Source: Sulfopaludibacter sp963815475 | GTDB lineage: Bacteria > Acidobacteriota > Terriglobia > Bryobacterales > Bryobacteraceae | Length of the DNA stretch: 64,000 nt | Assembly (NCBI GenBank): GCA_963815475.1 | Contig: CAWFHD010000003.1 | Location: forward strand, 4,402,001-4,466,000 | Direction: 5' to 3' | Shown here: piece after piece, positions 7,488 through 16,121 of the stretch | Position numbering within the stretch: the first letter of the stretch is position 1 | How the letters are laid out: the number at the start of each line of letters is the position of its first letter | The notes under the pieces: generated by a model | What the model saw: the letters and a program-made list of their open reading frames with translations, nothing else | What the model was told of the DNA's origin: nothing | Database searches by the model: none | Translations under genes and position numbers: made by a program

Positions 7488-8672
7488 ATGATGATGGGCC
7501 AACTGAACAGGCTACTGGACCCGGGGCGCACCGGCAGGGAAGCGGCAAAGCTGGAAGCGGATCTGCGCAGGCGGGTTATCGGCCAGGATGAGGCCGTCCA
7601 GCAGATTGTCGATACCTATCAGACGTTTCTCGCCGGCATGTCAGGGTCCGGACGGCCGCTCGCGAGCTTCCTCTTTCTGGGGCCCACGGGATCCGGTAAG
7701 ACCAGGATAGTGGAAGCGGCCGCCGAGAGCCTGATGGGCGACATGCAGGCAGTGATCAAGATTGACTGCGCCGAGTTTCAGCACAGCCACGAGATCGCAA
7801 AACTCATCGGCGCCCCGCCCGGCTACCTGGGTCACCGCGAGACCCGTGCCCTGCTGAGCCAGGAAGCCCTCGACCAATATCACACCGATACGTTGAAGCT
7901 GAGTTTCGTGCTGTTCGACGAGATCGAGAAGGCCAGCGACGCTCTCTGGAATTTGCTGCTGGGCATTCTGGATAAGGCCACCCTCACCCTGGGCGACAAC
8001 CGCCGCGTGGATTTTTCGCGCGCCATGATCTTCATGACCAGCAACCTGGGCGCGTCCGAAATGGGCTCCCTGTTGCGGCCAAACCTGGGCTTCGCGAGCT
8101 CTGAAGCAGGGCGGCGACGTGCCGACGGAACGGTGGATGAGGCGCTGGCCGGCAAGGTCAAGCGCGCAGGCTTAGAGGCGGCGCGCCACAAGTTCGCACC
8201 TGAGTTCATGAATCGCATCGATAAGACGATTGTGTTTCGTGAATTGGGCGACGCCGAACTGCGCCAAATTCTGACCATCGAGTTGAAGATGTTGCAGGAG
8301 CTGATCTTTCGAGCGGCGCCGGGCATGCCGTTTGTCTTCTCGGTGACCGAGCCGGTTAAAGAGCACCTGTTACATCGGGGCACGGATGTCAAGTATGGAG
8401 CACGCCATCTGAAGCGCGCCATTGACCAGTCTTTGGTGCATTGTCTTTCAAATCTGATGGCGACCGGACAGGTTTGTGGAGGCGATTCGATTCGCGTCGA
8501 TTACGATGGCGCCCGCGGCTGTGTCACTTTCTTCAAGGACGCGGAGAACATCACTCTTGCGAATATGTCGCAGATGGCGGATGTGCCCCTGCTGCCGGCG
8601 GTAACACCAATCCCGGCGCGCGTGATGGTGCTGCGGCCGGCTACGAATCAAGTGCGATCGTCGCACCGGTAG
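7488..8672 (+). CDS. Stand-alone ClpA/B-type AAA+ ATPase (D2-like)
   Basis: A 394-residue protein holding only one AAA+ module of the Clp/HSP100 type. Walker A GPTGSGKT lies at about residues 65-72, the substrate-gripping pore loop GYLG near 112-115, Walker B VLFDEIEK at 141-148, and the sensor-1 region FMTSNLGASEMG; then follows the Clp C-terminal small domain (KYGARHLKRAIDQ, arginine sensor). There is no ClpN domain, D1 ring, middle-domain coiled coil, or ClpP-binding IGF loop that I can see, so it probably remodels proteins rather than feeding ClpP. The frame is open from 7278, but AGAGGGGG just before ATG 7488 fixes the start. The last 35 or so residues (PLLPAVTPIPARVMV) are a non-conserved tail. 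Upstream Crp-type sites suggest stress-linked control. Convergent with the next gene, stops five bases apart. Confidence 0.85.
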   Translation: MMMGQLNRLLDPGRTGREAAKLEADLRRRVIGQDEAVQQIVDTYQTFLAGMSGSGRPLASFLFLGPTGSGKTRIVEAAAESLMGDMQAVIKIDCAEFQHSHEIAKLIGAPPGYLGHRETRALLSQEALDQYHTDTLKLSFVLFDEIEKASDALWNLLLGILDKATLTLGDNRRVDFSRAMIFMTSNLGASEMGSLLRPNLGFASSEAGRRRADGTVDEALAGKVKRAGLEAARHKFAPEFMNRIDKTIVFRELGDAELRQILTIELKMLQELIFRAAPGMPFVFSVTEPVKEHLLHRGTDVKYGARHLKRAIDQSLVHCLSNLMATGQVCGGDSIRVDYDGARGCVTFFKDAENITLANMSQMADVPLLPAVTPIPARVMVLRPATNQVRSSHR

Positions 8673-8677
8673 GTAAC

Positions 8678-10795
8678 TTACAGATCTTTGCGAGAGATGC
8701 CGAGCTTGCGCATCAGAGCGTTCAGCGTGGTCCGAGGCATACCGAGCCGGGTGGCGGCTTCACTGATCACTCCGCCCGATTCGCGAAGGATGCGGATCAC
8801 GTGCATCTTCTCCACATACTCCAGCGTGCTGTCGCCGGCTGACGCCGGTTCCTCGGACTGTATCTCTTCCAAGGGCGCGCGGAGGCTGGGACCACGCGAG
8901 AGAATGACCGCCCGCTCGACGAAGTTCTCCAGTTCCCGTACATTCCCCGGCCACAAAAAACTCGTCAGCGCCTTCATGGTGTCGGACGGAATGTTCTCAA
9001 TCACCTTGTTCATCTCTTTGGCGTACTTCTGAGTGAAGTGCCGGACCAAATGGGGAATATCCTCGGCGTGATCGCGCAGCGGAGGCGTGGTGATGGGGAA
9101 GACCTTGAGGCGATAGTAGAGATCGCTTCGGAAAAGTTTGTCGCCCATCATCTGCGTGAGATTCCGATTGGTGGCGGCTACCAGGCGGACGTCGATGGGG
9201 ATTGTCTTGGTGCCGCCCAATCGTTCAAACGCCTTCTCTTGCAGGGCGCGGAGCAATTTGGGCTGCAAGTCCAGAGGAATGTCGCCCACCTCGTCCAGAA
9301 ACAGAGTGCCTTGATGGGCCAGTTCAAAACGTCCGATCTTTTGCGTCAGGGCGCCGGTGAAGGCTCCTCGTTCATAGCCGAAGAGCTCGCTTTCCAGCAA
9401 GCCGGTGGGTATGGCCGCACAGTTCAATGTGACGAAGGGGCGTTCGCGTCGCGGGCTCATCCGGTGAACGGCTCGCGCCACCAGTTCCTTGCCGGTGCCG
9501 GTTTCACCCAGTATCAATACTGTGGCATTGGTGGGCGCAACCACCTCCACCAACCCGAGAACCCGCCTCATGGCGGCGCTGCGGCCCACGATCTCATTGA
9601 AATCGTGCTTTACCTCAGCAGCTTTGACGTTGACGCTTTCCAGTTTTTCCTGCCCGCTAAGATCCTGCACAAAGCTGATCCAGCGAAACGGAGAAAGCTT
9701 CAGGACCGCCGTAGCCACGCGCACGGGAACCCGGGTTCCATCTTTGCGCGTGAGCTCCTTTTCAAACGGAGTGCAGGCGCCGAACCGCAAAGCTTCTTCA
9801 TGCGCCAATTCGTCCAACGCCTGGAATTCCGGCGGCGTGAGGTCGGGCCAATTCATCAGGCCGGCATGCAGATCTTCGCGAGTATAGCCCACCAGTTCGA
9901 GGAACGCGTCATTCACTTCGGGAATCCGGTCGTACTCGCCGGAGACGATTCCGGAGACAGATGCTTCCATGGGGAGCGGGCGGAGAGGAGTACGGGACCG
10001 CAGGATCTTCTCGTCCCGTTCGTGGCGCTCACTGAAATCGCGTACCACCCGGGCAAAGCCCTGCAACGCTCCGTCGTCGTCGTGGAGCGCCATGGTAATG
10101 ACGTTGGCCCAAAAACGCTCGCCATCTTTTCTCATGCACCAGTCTTCGGCGCCAAAGTGGCCTTCGATTGCCGCTCGGTTCAACTCTTCGCGGAGCTTGG
10201 CCTCGAGAGTGTCTTCCGAGGGATAGAGCACGCTCACAGATTTGCCGATGGCCTCGTCGCTGGTGTACCCGAAAATGCGCTCGGCCCCCGAATACCAGGC
10301 CGCCACGTTTCCATCCGCATTCAATAAGAAGAGTGCGTAATCCCGCACCCAAGCCGGAATATCAGAGAGTGCGTCCCCGGGCTGTCCTTCAGTATCAGAC
10401 GCGGACTTGTCCCGCAGCACCAGGAGGTGGCGCACGGGTAATACGTTGCCCTTGACGGTGTACTCAACCTCGCGCCGGCTTCCGTCCGGGCCCAGCAGAC
10501 GGAGCGTGCCGGCCTGCTCGCCGCGCTGTAGAAAGGCCTGCCAGAGATCGGCAACCTGAGGTTTCAAGCCAGGCTCGACGAAATCATCCAGGCTTTGCCC
10601 GATGATTTTGTCGCGAGGCAATCCGAGCAGCTTTCCGGCGCCGGAACTGGCGTCACGGTAATTCCGGTCGTTGTCTGCGATCAGGATGGGCGCGGAGGGA
10701 TGATAGACAATCGCGCGAAACAGCAGTTCGAGTTCCCTGGGACCGTTTTCCGCAAGCCAACTGGCAGCTTGGGGTTTTGAGGCCGCGGAGGGCAT
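8678..10795 (-). CDS. PAS-domain sigma-54-dependent transcriptional activator
   Basis: Bacterial enhancer-binding protein, 705 residues. Three PAS-like sensor domains occupy about residues 20-385 (LIADNDRNYRDASSGAGKLLG; FLLNADGNVAAWYSGAERIFGY; NDAFLELVGYTRED). A sigma-54 interaction AAA+ domain spans about 400-640, with Walker A GETGTGKE near 425-432, the sigma-54-contacting loop GAFTGA, and Walker B TLFLDEVGD. A Fis-type helix-turn-helix ends the protein (ISEAATRLGMPRTTLNALM). It needs ATP hydrolysis to open sigma-54 promoters. No receiver domain is present, so control is by small-molecule or redox signals bound by the PAS domains (family knowledge). It is divergent from the Thivi_2564-type gene, whose upstream region has a sigma-54-like element at 10961. 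Confidence 0.93.
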   Translation of the reverse strand: MPSAASKPQAASWLAENGPRELELLFRAIVYHPSAPILIADNDRNYRDASSGAGKLLGLPRDKIIGQSLDDFVEPGLKPQVADLWQAFLQRGEQAGTLRLLGPDGSRREVEYTVKGNVLPVRHLLVLRDKSASDTEGQPGDALSDIPAWVRDYALFLLNADGNVAAWYSGAERIFGYTSDEAIGKSVSVLYPSEDTLEAKLREELNRAAIEGHFGAEDWCMRKDGERFWANVITMALHDDDGALQGFARVVRDFSERHERDEKILRSRTPLRPLPMEASVSGIVSGEYDRIPEVNDAFLELVGYTREDLHAGLMNWPDLTPPEFQALDELAHEEALRFGACTPFEKELTRKDGTRVPVRVATAVLKLSPFRWISFVQDLSGQEKLESVNVKAAEVKHDFNEIVGRSAAMRRVLGLVEVVAPTNATVLILGETGTGKELVARAVHRMSPRRERPFVTLNCAAIPTGLLESELFGYERGAFTGALTQKIGRFELAHQGTLFLDEVGDIPLDLQPKLLRALQEKAFERLGGTKTIPIDVRLVAATNRNLTQMMGDKLFRSDLYYRLKVFPITTPPLRDHAEDIPHLVRHFTQKYAKEMNKVIENIPSDTMKALTSFLWPGNVRELENFVERAVILSRGPSLRAPLEEIQSEEPASAGDSTLEYVEKMHVIRILRESGGVISEAATRLGMPRTTLNALMRKLGISRKDL

Positions 10796-10923
10796 AACAC
10801 TTTTCTCCTTGCCCCGTCGATCCAGGGCTTGGGAGCACTAGCAGGGTGCCCCAAACTGCTGGAAGCCAAGAATGGCGGTGACTTCAATCGTAACAGTTCC
10901 TGGGAATCGGCGCTGTTCACTAT

Positions 10924-10939
10924 TGACCACAGAAGGCCG
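10924..10939. promoter_or_regulatory. Weak Crp-type half/dyad, site 5
   Basis: TGACC-ACAGAA-GGCCG: one perfect half and one poor half with correct spacing, 61 to 76 bases before the ATG at 11000. Included because of its position; could be chance. Confidence 0.25.
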
Positions 10940-10960
10940 GATGCGGTTGCGCGCCACGAG

Positions 10961-10976
10961 TGGGCAAAGGATTGCC
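10961..10976 (+). promoter_or_regulatory. Sigma-54-like -24/-12 element
   Basis: TGGGCAAAGGATTGCC has GG at 10962-10963 and GC at 10974-10975, the 12-base offset required for sigma-54, although the usual TGGC is TGGG. It lies between the divergently transcribed sigma-54 activator and the small membrane gene at 11000. The predicted transcript start (about 10987) leaves a very short leader, which weakens the call. Confidence 0.3.
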
Positions 10977-10999
10977 TTTATCTGCATCGAGGTTCCAAC

Positions 11000-11191
11000 A
11001 TGCCTTTAGTGAATATCGTGATTATGCTGATCGTGGTGGGTGTGGTTTTGTCGCTGATTAATCGCTACATCCCGATGGCTTCGAGTATCAAGTCGATTCT
11101 GAACGTCGTGGTAGTGGTTGTAGTGCTGGTGTGGGTGCTGCAGGCAGCCGGCCTGTGGGGTGGCATCAGCCAATACCGGATCGGGCGGTAA
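11000..11191 (+). CDS. Thivi_2564-family small membrane protein (63 aa)
   Basis: Two-helix membrane peptide: MPLVNIVIMLIVVGVVLSL, a turn with NRYIPMASSIKSILN, then a second Val-rich helix (VVVVVVVLVWVLQAAGLWG). The MPL-NIVI start and the YIPMAS-IK-ILN turn match the Thivi_2564 family as I recall it. The frame is open from 10829, but the family start is ATG 11000, preceded by ATCGAGG. Function is unknown; such peptides turn up in envelope-stress clusters next to lmo0937-type proteins, as here. Confidence 0.75.
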   Translation: MPLVNIVIMLIVVGVVLSLINRYIPMASSIKSILNVVVVVVVLVWVLQAAGLWGGISQYRIGR

Positions 11192-11215
11192 TCCGACTGT
11201 CGCTAATGGCGGGGA

Positions 11216-11238
11216 AGACCGCATGCGGTCACATGACC
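11216..11238. promoter_or_regulatory. Crp-type operator array, site 6
   Basis: AGACC-GCATGC-GGTCA-CA-TGACC: near-perfect dyad at 11216-11231 plus a perfect third half-site at 18-bp spacing, 25 bases after the Thivi_2564-type stop. The gene it controls is unclear, because no convincing gene follows rightward for over 450 bases. Confidence 0.5.
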
Positions 11239-11702
11239 GCCGATGGCCGTTTTCCCGCCGATCCCACAACCCGTGCCAGTTGGTGAGTACGAGCACGATC
11301 ATGATGGGCCGCGACGCCCAGCAGACCCGCATAATCCAGGCCGGGTCCCAACCGCAGACCGACACAATCACGTCAATAGAATCCGCACGCAGGGTTGGGT
11401 CGATCGGCCAGCCATCCCCGCCACATTGCCGCCTCGGAGCGCCATGGTTACGGCTTGGACGGGCGTCCAATAGATGCTTCTGATTCTCGTCATCATTTCC
11501 GTGACCTCGCCCATACATCGAACTCACCAGCCGGGAGCGCATCCATAAGCCGCGCCCGTGACGGAACATTTGGAAATTCCGCACGGATCGTCGTCGGATG
11601 CGCCTGTGATCAGGCCCGGCCCCGGGCGACGGAAGAACCTGCGGCAGTCGAAACGGCAGCGTGCGGGGTTCTTCCGTTGTCGTCGTCCTGCCGATTCGAA
11701 GA
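11239..11702. other. Apparent intergenic stretch, no supported gene
   Basis: About 460 bases between a Crp-type array and the end of the DUF3341-like gene. Several open frames exist on both strands but have Arg/Pro/His-rich shadow composition and no good ribosome site. A short minus-strand frame near 11370-11490 (MTRIRSIYWTPVQA...) is the least bad candidate but has no recognisable family. A frameshifted small gene cannot be excluded. Confidence 0.4.
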
Positions 11703-12380
11703 CTATGTGCGCCTTTCATGCACTTCGTCGCGATCTACGATCACGACGGGCGCCACTCTGACGGCCGCCAGCTCAGGCACGGGCACAACAACGGGTTGCG
11801 ACGGTTCGCGAGCCACGAGGATTGCGGGCTCGCGTGGCGTCGGCTTGTCAGTGGCGCCATAGTCGGCGGCAGACTCCGAGGCGGATGAGATGTGTCTCGC
11901 CCCAGTGTTGTGCAATGACTTTTCGGCGCGCTGGCGCCACTCGGGGCTGTCGCAGTGAACCGAAAGAAGAATCCCGCCGCAGCCCATTCTGCCGGCATAG
12001 CGTTTGGCCACATATTGAGTCATCCTTATGCCGAGTATCAGCCCCACGATCCACCCGAGAGTGCCGCCAGAACCGGCGCCGGCCAACCCCGCAATCACGG
12101 GTGGAAGCGCCGCGAACGATTCCAAGCCTGGAAAGCCGGTCACCCGCGTGGCCAACCAACCCACGGCAGCAGCCGCTATGGCGCCGGCTACCGCGCCTAC
12201 AGATGCGGCCTCAAGCGCCCTGTTGCGCTTCTCGTGAGCGAAGTCCTTCGAGCCCGTGTTTTCGGCTGACAGGACCGCGATGTCGGCGGGCCTATATCCG
12301 GTTTTTTGCAGGATGCTGATTGCCTCCGAAACGGTAGTCCGGTCCGGATATATGCCAAGTACGGATGCGTTCTTTGCCAT
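11703..12380 (-). CDS. DUF3341-like glycine-zipper membrane stress protein
   Basis: A 225-residue protein starting MAKNASVLGIYPDRTTV. The N-terminal domain (about 1-60) is a ferredoxin-like fold typical of these general-stress proteins (EAISILQKTGYRPADIAVLS, then GSKDFAHEK). The middle (about 65-135) is Ala/Gly-rich membrane-spanning sequence (VGAVAGAIAAAAVGWLA; GGTLGWIVGLILGIRM). A second soluble part follows (CGGILLSVHCDSPEW, then SSASESAADYG), and a Pro/Val-rich tail ends the protein. The longer frame to 12518 starts in Arg/Pro-rich non-family sequence, so ATG 12380 is preferred. Function unknown; relatives accompany stress and envelope genes. Lies downstream of the permease gene on the same strand. 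Confidence 0.75.
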   Translation of the reverse strand: MAKNASVLGIYPDRTTVSEAISILQKTGYRPADIAVLSAENTGSKDFAHEKRNRALEAASVGAVAGAIAAAAVGWLATRVTGFPGLESFAALPPVIAGLAGAGSGGTLGWIVGLILGIRMTQYVAKRYAGRMGCGGILLSVHCDSPEWRQRAEKSLHNTGARHISSASESAADYGATDKPTPREPAILVAREPSQPVVVPVPELAAVRVAPVVIVDRDEVHERRT

Positions 12381-12456
12381 TTGAGCCTTCTTTGTTGATC
12401 TCGATTGCCGCTCCTCAAAGAGCACGATGACGGCCACTCCTCCCAACGGCAGGCGT

Positions 12457-14281
12457 CTACTCGGCGAGACTCGCGGTTGCTGTGGTCTCGGTCTCTCCGG
12501 CTGCGAATTGGAGGGCACTGGCCAGGCTGGTCACCAGTTTGCCAGGTGGCAACGGTTGAAAGCGCTGCAGGGCGCGGTCCTGCGCGCCGGCAAAGCCCCA
12601 AACTCCCACCATCGTCTTCGTCCGTGGAAAACGCTTTTGCAGTTGATGGGTGAGCGCAATGGCACTCGCAAACGCAAAGGGCGGCAGCGCCGAAACGCAG
12701 AGCGTGTCCGTCTCACCGGGCTCCATGAGTTCGATGGCATGCTGCAACGAAGAGTCACGGGGAAATGCGATTGCGGCCTGCCCTGCCTGCTCCAGCAGTT
12801 GGGCTAACATGGCTGCCGCAATCTCGTCCGCTTCATCGTTGGCGGGAATCACGAAGATGCGGCCGGGCGATGGCTCGGCGCGCCCGGTTATCTCGATCGG
12901 GTTCGTGCGTCTTTTCCGAGAACTCGACGATCATCTCCTTAATACTCAGAAAGAGGAATTCTTCGCGGGCTTGATCGAGGCCACCCTTGTGCCGATCCTG
13001 CTCGGCCATAGCGAGAGCCGGAATCAGAACCGAATCGTAGAGTTCCTCCAGGGGATGTTCGAGCAGGAACTTTTCGGCGATGGCGCGAGCTTCCTGGTCG
13101 TCCATAGCCAGCAATCGCTGATAGATGCGCGCTTCTGCTGCCAGCGCGGCCTCATCGCCAAGCATGACATGCAGGAAAGAAAACTGCGGCACGTAGCGTC
13201 CCAGCACCACGAAGCAAACCGTCAGCGGAGTGGACAGGATCAGGCCCGCCGGACCCCACAGAACCGCCCAAAACACCGTGCTCAGCAGCAATGCAAGCGA
13301 GGAGATTCCGGTATGCGCCCCGTACAGCCACGGCTCGATGAAGTTTCCGGTCGCCAGTTCCAGCGTGGCGAACAAGAGGAACACCAGCAGCGGAGGAGTC
13401 CAGTTGTCGAACACCGCGAGCGAGAGCGTAAAAGGCAGTAATGCGGACACGACGGCGCCCACGTATGGAACGATTCGCAGCAGGCCTGCCACGCAACCCC
13501 AGAGAGCCGCATAGGGCACCCCGATCAGGTACAGCCCGGCGGCGCAGAGTATGCCAAAGCAGGCGTTCACCGCGAACTGCATCAAAAGGTAGCGGCTCAC
13601 CCGGCGTGTGGCGTCGTCGAGCGCCTGGGTCATGACGTTCATCTGGTTCAGGCCCACCAGGCGAAACAGTCGATTGCGCAGGTCACTTTCCTCAATCAGC
13701 AGGAACACGCTGAAGATCAAAACGATGCCGAGGGTTCCCATCGGCGCCAGGAACGGTTTCACCAGATCGCGGACGGATTCCAATTCACCGGTGGGCTCCG
13801 GAATCACCTGAACGGGAAGCGGCCGCGCCGGCTGCGCGGGCGCAGTGCGGCGTCCGGGGCGCCCGCCTGGCGTAGGCGGCGCGGAGACGTCCGACAATTC
13901 CTTGCCGAGCGCCTGCACGCTGGCTGTGGCGCGGCCCAACGCGCCCTTTCCGGGCGCGCGCATGGCTTCCAGTTTGTTGTGAATATTCTGCTGGTAGCGC
14001 GGCAGTTCGTTCGCCACTCCCACCAATTGATCGAAGATCACCCAGCCAATCCCGCTGGCAGCCGCGATCGTCAACACCATAACGACGCCCACCGCCGGCA
14101 CGCGCGGTACCCGAATCTTCTGCAGCATACCCACGGCGGGTGTCAGGATCAGAGCCAGCGTTATGGCGAACGCGAGCGGGATCACAATCTCGCGAGCCAG
14201 ATAGAGCACGGCGATTACAGCGACCAGGATTCCGATGCTTCGGACACCGGAAGAAGCGGGAGAGCGGCGATGTTTGATCAT
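12457..14281 (-). pseudogene. AI-2E/PerM-family permease with C-terminal B12-binding-like domain, one frameshift
   Basis: Inner-membrane transporter of the AI-2E exporter (PerM) family. It has early hydrophobic helices (IGILVAVIAVLYLAREIVIPLAF), a Pro-rich periplasmic insert, and the family core (APMGTLGIVLIFSVFLLIEE; GVPYAALWGCVAGLLRIVPYVG; WAVLWGPAGLILSTPLTV). After about residue 480 the frame breaks near 12893. Removing one extra C gives a continuous C-terminal extension with RIFVIPANDEADEIAAAML, LEQAG and VCVSALPP-like strands, which resembles a cobalamin-binding or receiver-type Rossmann fold. The start ATG overlaps the stop of the BrkB gene by four bases (ATGA), so the two are translationally coupled. 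Substrate unknown; the family label does not prove autoinducer export. Probably intact in the real genome. Confidence 0.82.
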
Positions 14282-15174
14282 GCGTGCAGGGAGTCCAGTT
14301 TCGCCGTGAAGATCGAACCAAGGCGGAGCGCGTACGCGCGGGTGAATTCGGCGCCCAGGTAGAACACCTGCGCCGAATAGTAGACCCAAACCAGGAAGGC
14401 GATCAGGGAGCCGGCCGCGCCATAGCTGTCCGCGAAGCCGGCCTTGCCGAGATAGACTCCCAGAAGGAGTTTTCCGGCGGTGAACAGAAGCGAAGTGACC
14501 ACCGCGCCCGCGGCGACATCGGTCCATTTCAGCCGGACTTCCGGCAGCACTTTGAATAGGAAGGCAAACAGAGCTGTGATCAGCGCAAAGGTGAGCACCC
14601 AATTTGCTAGCTGAATCAGCGCATGCGTAGGGATCGCAAACGGGTCGAGGGCCCTGCCGGCAGCGGCAACCCACGGTTTCACAATCAGCGATAAGAGGAG
14701 GAAAAAGCCCGCGCCCAGCACCAGCGCGAAGGCGAGCAATCGTTCTTTCGCCAGGTTGAAGAGGCTTCGTCCCCTGCTGCAACCGGTGTCTTCAGGAACT
14801 CTCCAAATCGTATTCAGGCCGTCCGTCAACTCGGTTCCTGCCGCGGAGCCACCGAAGAACAGCGTGATCAGGCCAAGCAGGGTCGTGACGATTCCGCGGG
14901 ATGAGTGGTGGATCCCTTCGATCATGGACTGGACCACCTTGGCGCCCTCGCGTCCCACCACATCTTGCATTTGCCAGATCAGCCGGCCTTGTGCGGCCCT
15001 GGCGCCGGATGCAACGCTCATCACGGCGAGGATGATCACGATGGCCGGTGCGAGCGACAGCGCCACATAGTAGGCCAGCGCCGCTCCCATACGGGGCCCG
15101 TGATCGTCGTGCCAGTTGTGCACGGTCACGACCAGAAGCCGGCCCACGTCTTTAAGCGGAACGCGATTCATCCT
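14278..15174 (-). CDS. YihY/BrkB-family inner-membrane protein
   Basis: Six-helix membrane protein of the YihY/BrkB family. After a cytosolic start, the signature WHDDHGPRMGAALAYYVALSLAP precedes the first helix. Further helices include GIVTTLLGLITLFFGGSAAGTE, AFALVLGAGFFLLLSL, VLTFALITALFAFLF and GSLIAFLVWVYYSAQVFYLGAEFTRAYA, the last being the family's most conserved block. Once called ribonuclease BN, the family has no proven enzymatic activity. The frame runs to 15252, but that longer start would place the Crp-type palindrome inside the coding sequence. ATG 15174 (MNRVPLKDVGRLL) fits the family start and leaves the operator 60-85 bases upstream. Coupled to the downstream permease by a four-base overlap. 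Confidence 0.85.
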   Translation of the reverse strand, partial: RMNRVPLKDVGRLLVVTVHNWHDDHGPRMGAALAYYVALSLAPAIVIILAVMSVASGARAAQGRLIWQMQDVVGREGAKVVQSMIEGIHHSSRGIVTTLLGLITLFFGGSAAGTELTDGLNTIWRVPEDTGCSRGRSLFNLAKERLLAFALVLGAGFFLLLSLIVKPWVAAAGRALDPFAIPTHALIQLANWVLTFALITALFAFLFKVLPEVRLKWTDVAAGAVVTSLLFTAGKLLLGVYLGKAGFADSYGAAGSLIAFLVWVYYSAQVFYLGAEFTRAYALRLGSIFTAKLDSLHA

Positions 15175-15235
15175 GAAGGTGGTCAGCAAGTTGTTGGCCG
15201 TTCGCGTGGCAACGGGTCTCGATATTCCGCCCAAT

Positions 15236-15258
15236 CGACCATATCCGGTCACATGACC
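15236..15258. promoter_or_regulatory. Crp-type operator array, site 7
   Basis: CGACC-ATATCC-GGTCA-CA-TGACC: 16-bp dyad with one mismatch at 15236-15251, plus a perfect third half-site at 18-bp spacing. It lies 62-84 bases before the preferred BrkB start (leftward) and about 140 before the SYLF gene (rightward), so it could serve both. Confidence 0.6.
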
Positions 15259-15395
15259 ACATAAGGTTGAGCCGCCGCGATTCCAGGTATCGTCATTCGC
15301 GGCATCGGTTGGAGTTACCCGTTGCGGCCCGGTTGGCTTTACTCGTGCACTAGCAAGGCAGTCGCGGGCTTTTCCTCCGACAGAAGAGGCAAAAG

Positions 15396-16110
15396 ATGAA
15401 ATTAATGATAGTGACTGCGCTGGCGCTCACGCCGCTGCTGGCCATGGATAAAGAATCGGCCAAGCGGTTGGACGAGTCTGCGGCAGTGTTTTCCGAAGTG
15501 ATGGCGACGCCGGATAAGGGCATTCCGCAAGATATGCTGGAGAACGCCCACTGCATCGTGATTGTCCCGGGAATGAAGACGGCGGCGTTCCTGGTTGGCG
15601 GCAAGTACGGCAAGGGATACCTGTCCTGCCGCAATAAGGGCGGAGACGGGCTGGTCGGCGCCTGCCACCATGCGCATCGAAGGCGGCAGCGTTGGCTTCC
15701 AGATCGGCGGTTCGCAGACCGACCTGATCATGCTGGTGATGAACGAACGCGGCGCGGACAAACTGCTTTCCAGCAAGTTCACCCTGGGCGCCGAAGGTTC
15801 AGTTGCGGCGGGCCCGGTGGGCCGCACGGCTACGGCCCAGACCGATGCTCAGATGCACGCGGAGATTCTCTCCTGGTCGCGCTCGCAGGGGTTGTTTGCC
15901 GGCCTCGCCTTGGAAGGCGCCACCTTACGCCAGGACCAGGACGATAATGCGAAGCTCTACGGCAGGAAACTGGAAACCGCGAGATCGTGACGTCGGGCAT
16001 GCATGCGCCCAAGACAGCCGTGAGACTTCTCGGACCTGCTCAACAAGTACTCGGCACAGCGAGCGCAAGACTGTCACGAGATGCAGCCGATAGGCAACAG
16101 AGAAAGATAG
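15396..16110 (+). pseudogene. SYLF-domain (YSC84-type) lipid-binding protein, three frameshifts
   Basis: Exported protein with a signal peptide (MKLMIVTALALTPLLA) and the SYLF domain (VFSEVMATPDKGIPQ; CIVIVPGMKTAAFLVGGKYG; IEGGSVGFQIGGSQTDLI; KFTLGAEGSVAAGPVGRTA). Relatives bind phosphoinositides or other lipids at membranes. The frame breaks near 15650 (an extra C after GGG), 15975 (a base missing in an A-run) and 16030 (an extra G). Repair yields a continuous ending DLLNKYSAQRAQDCHEMQP and a stop at 16110. Each break joins two conserved halves, so sequence error is more likely than decay. It stands first in a rightward row of envelope genes, directly before the OmpA-like gene. Confidence 0.83.
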
Positions 16111-16121
16111 AAGACCTCAAT

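Noticed and set aside
9038..10327. A 429-codon plus-strand frame opposite the sigma-54 activator
   Set aside because: Pure antisense of a well-conserved 705-residue regulator; composition (His/Gln/Gly/Arg mix) is that of a shadow frame.
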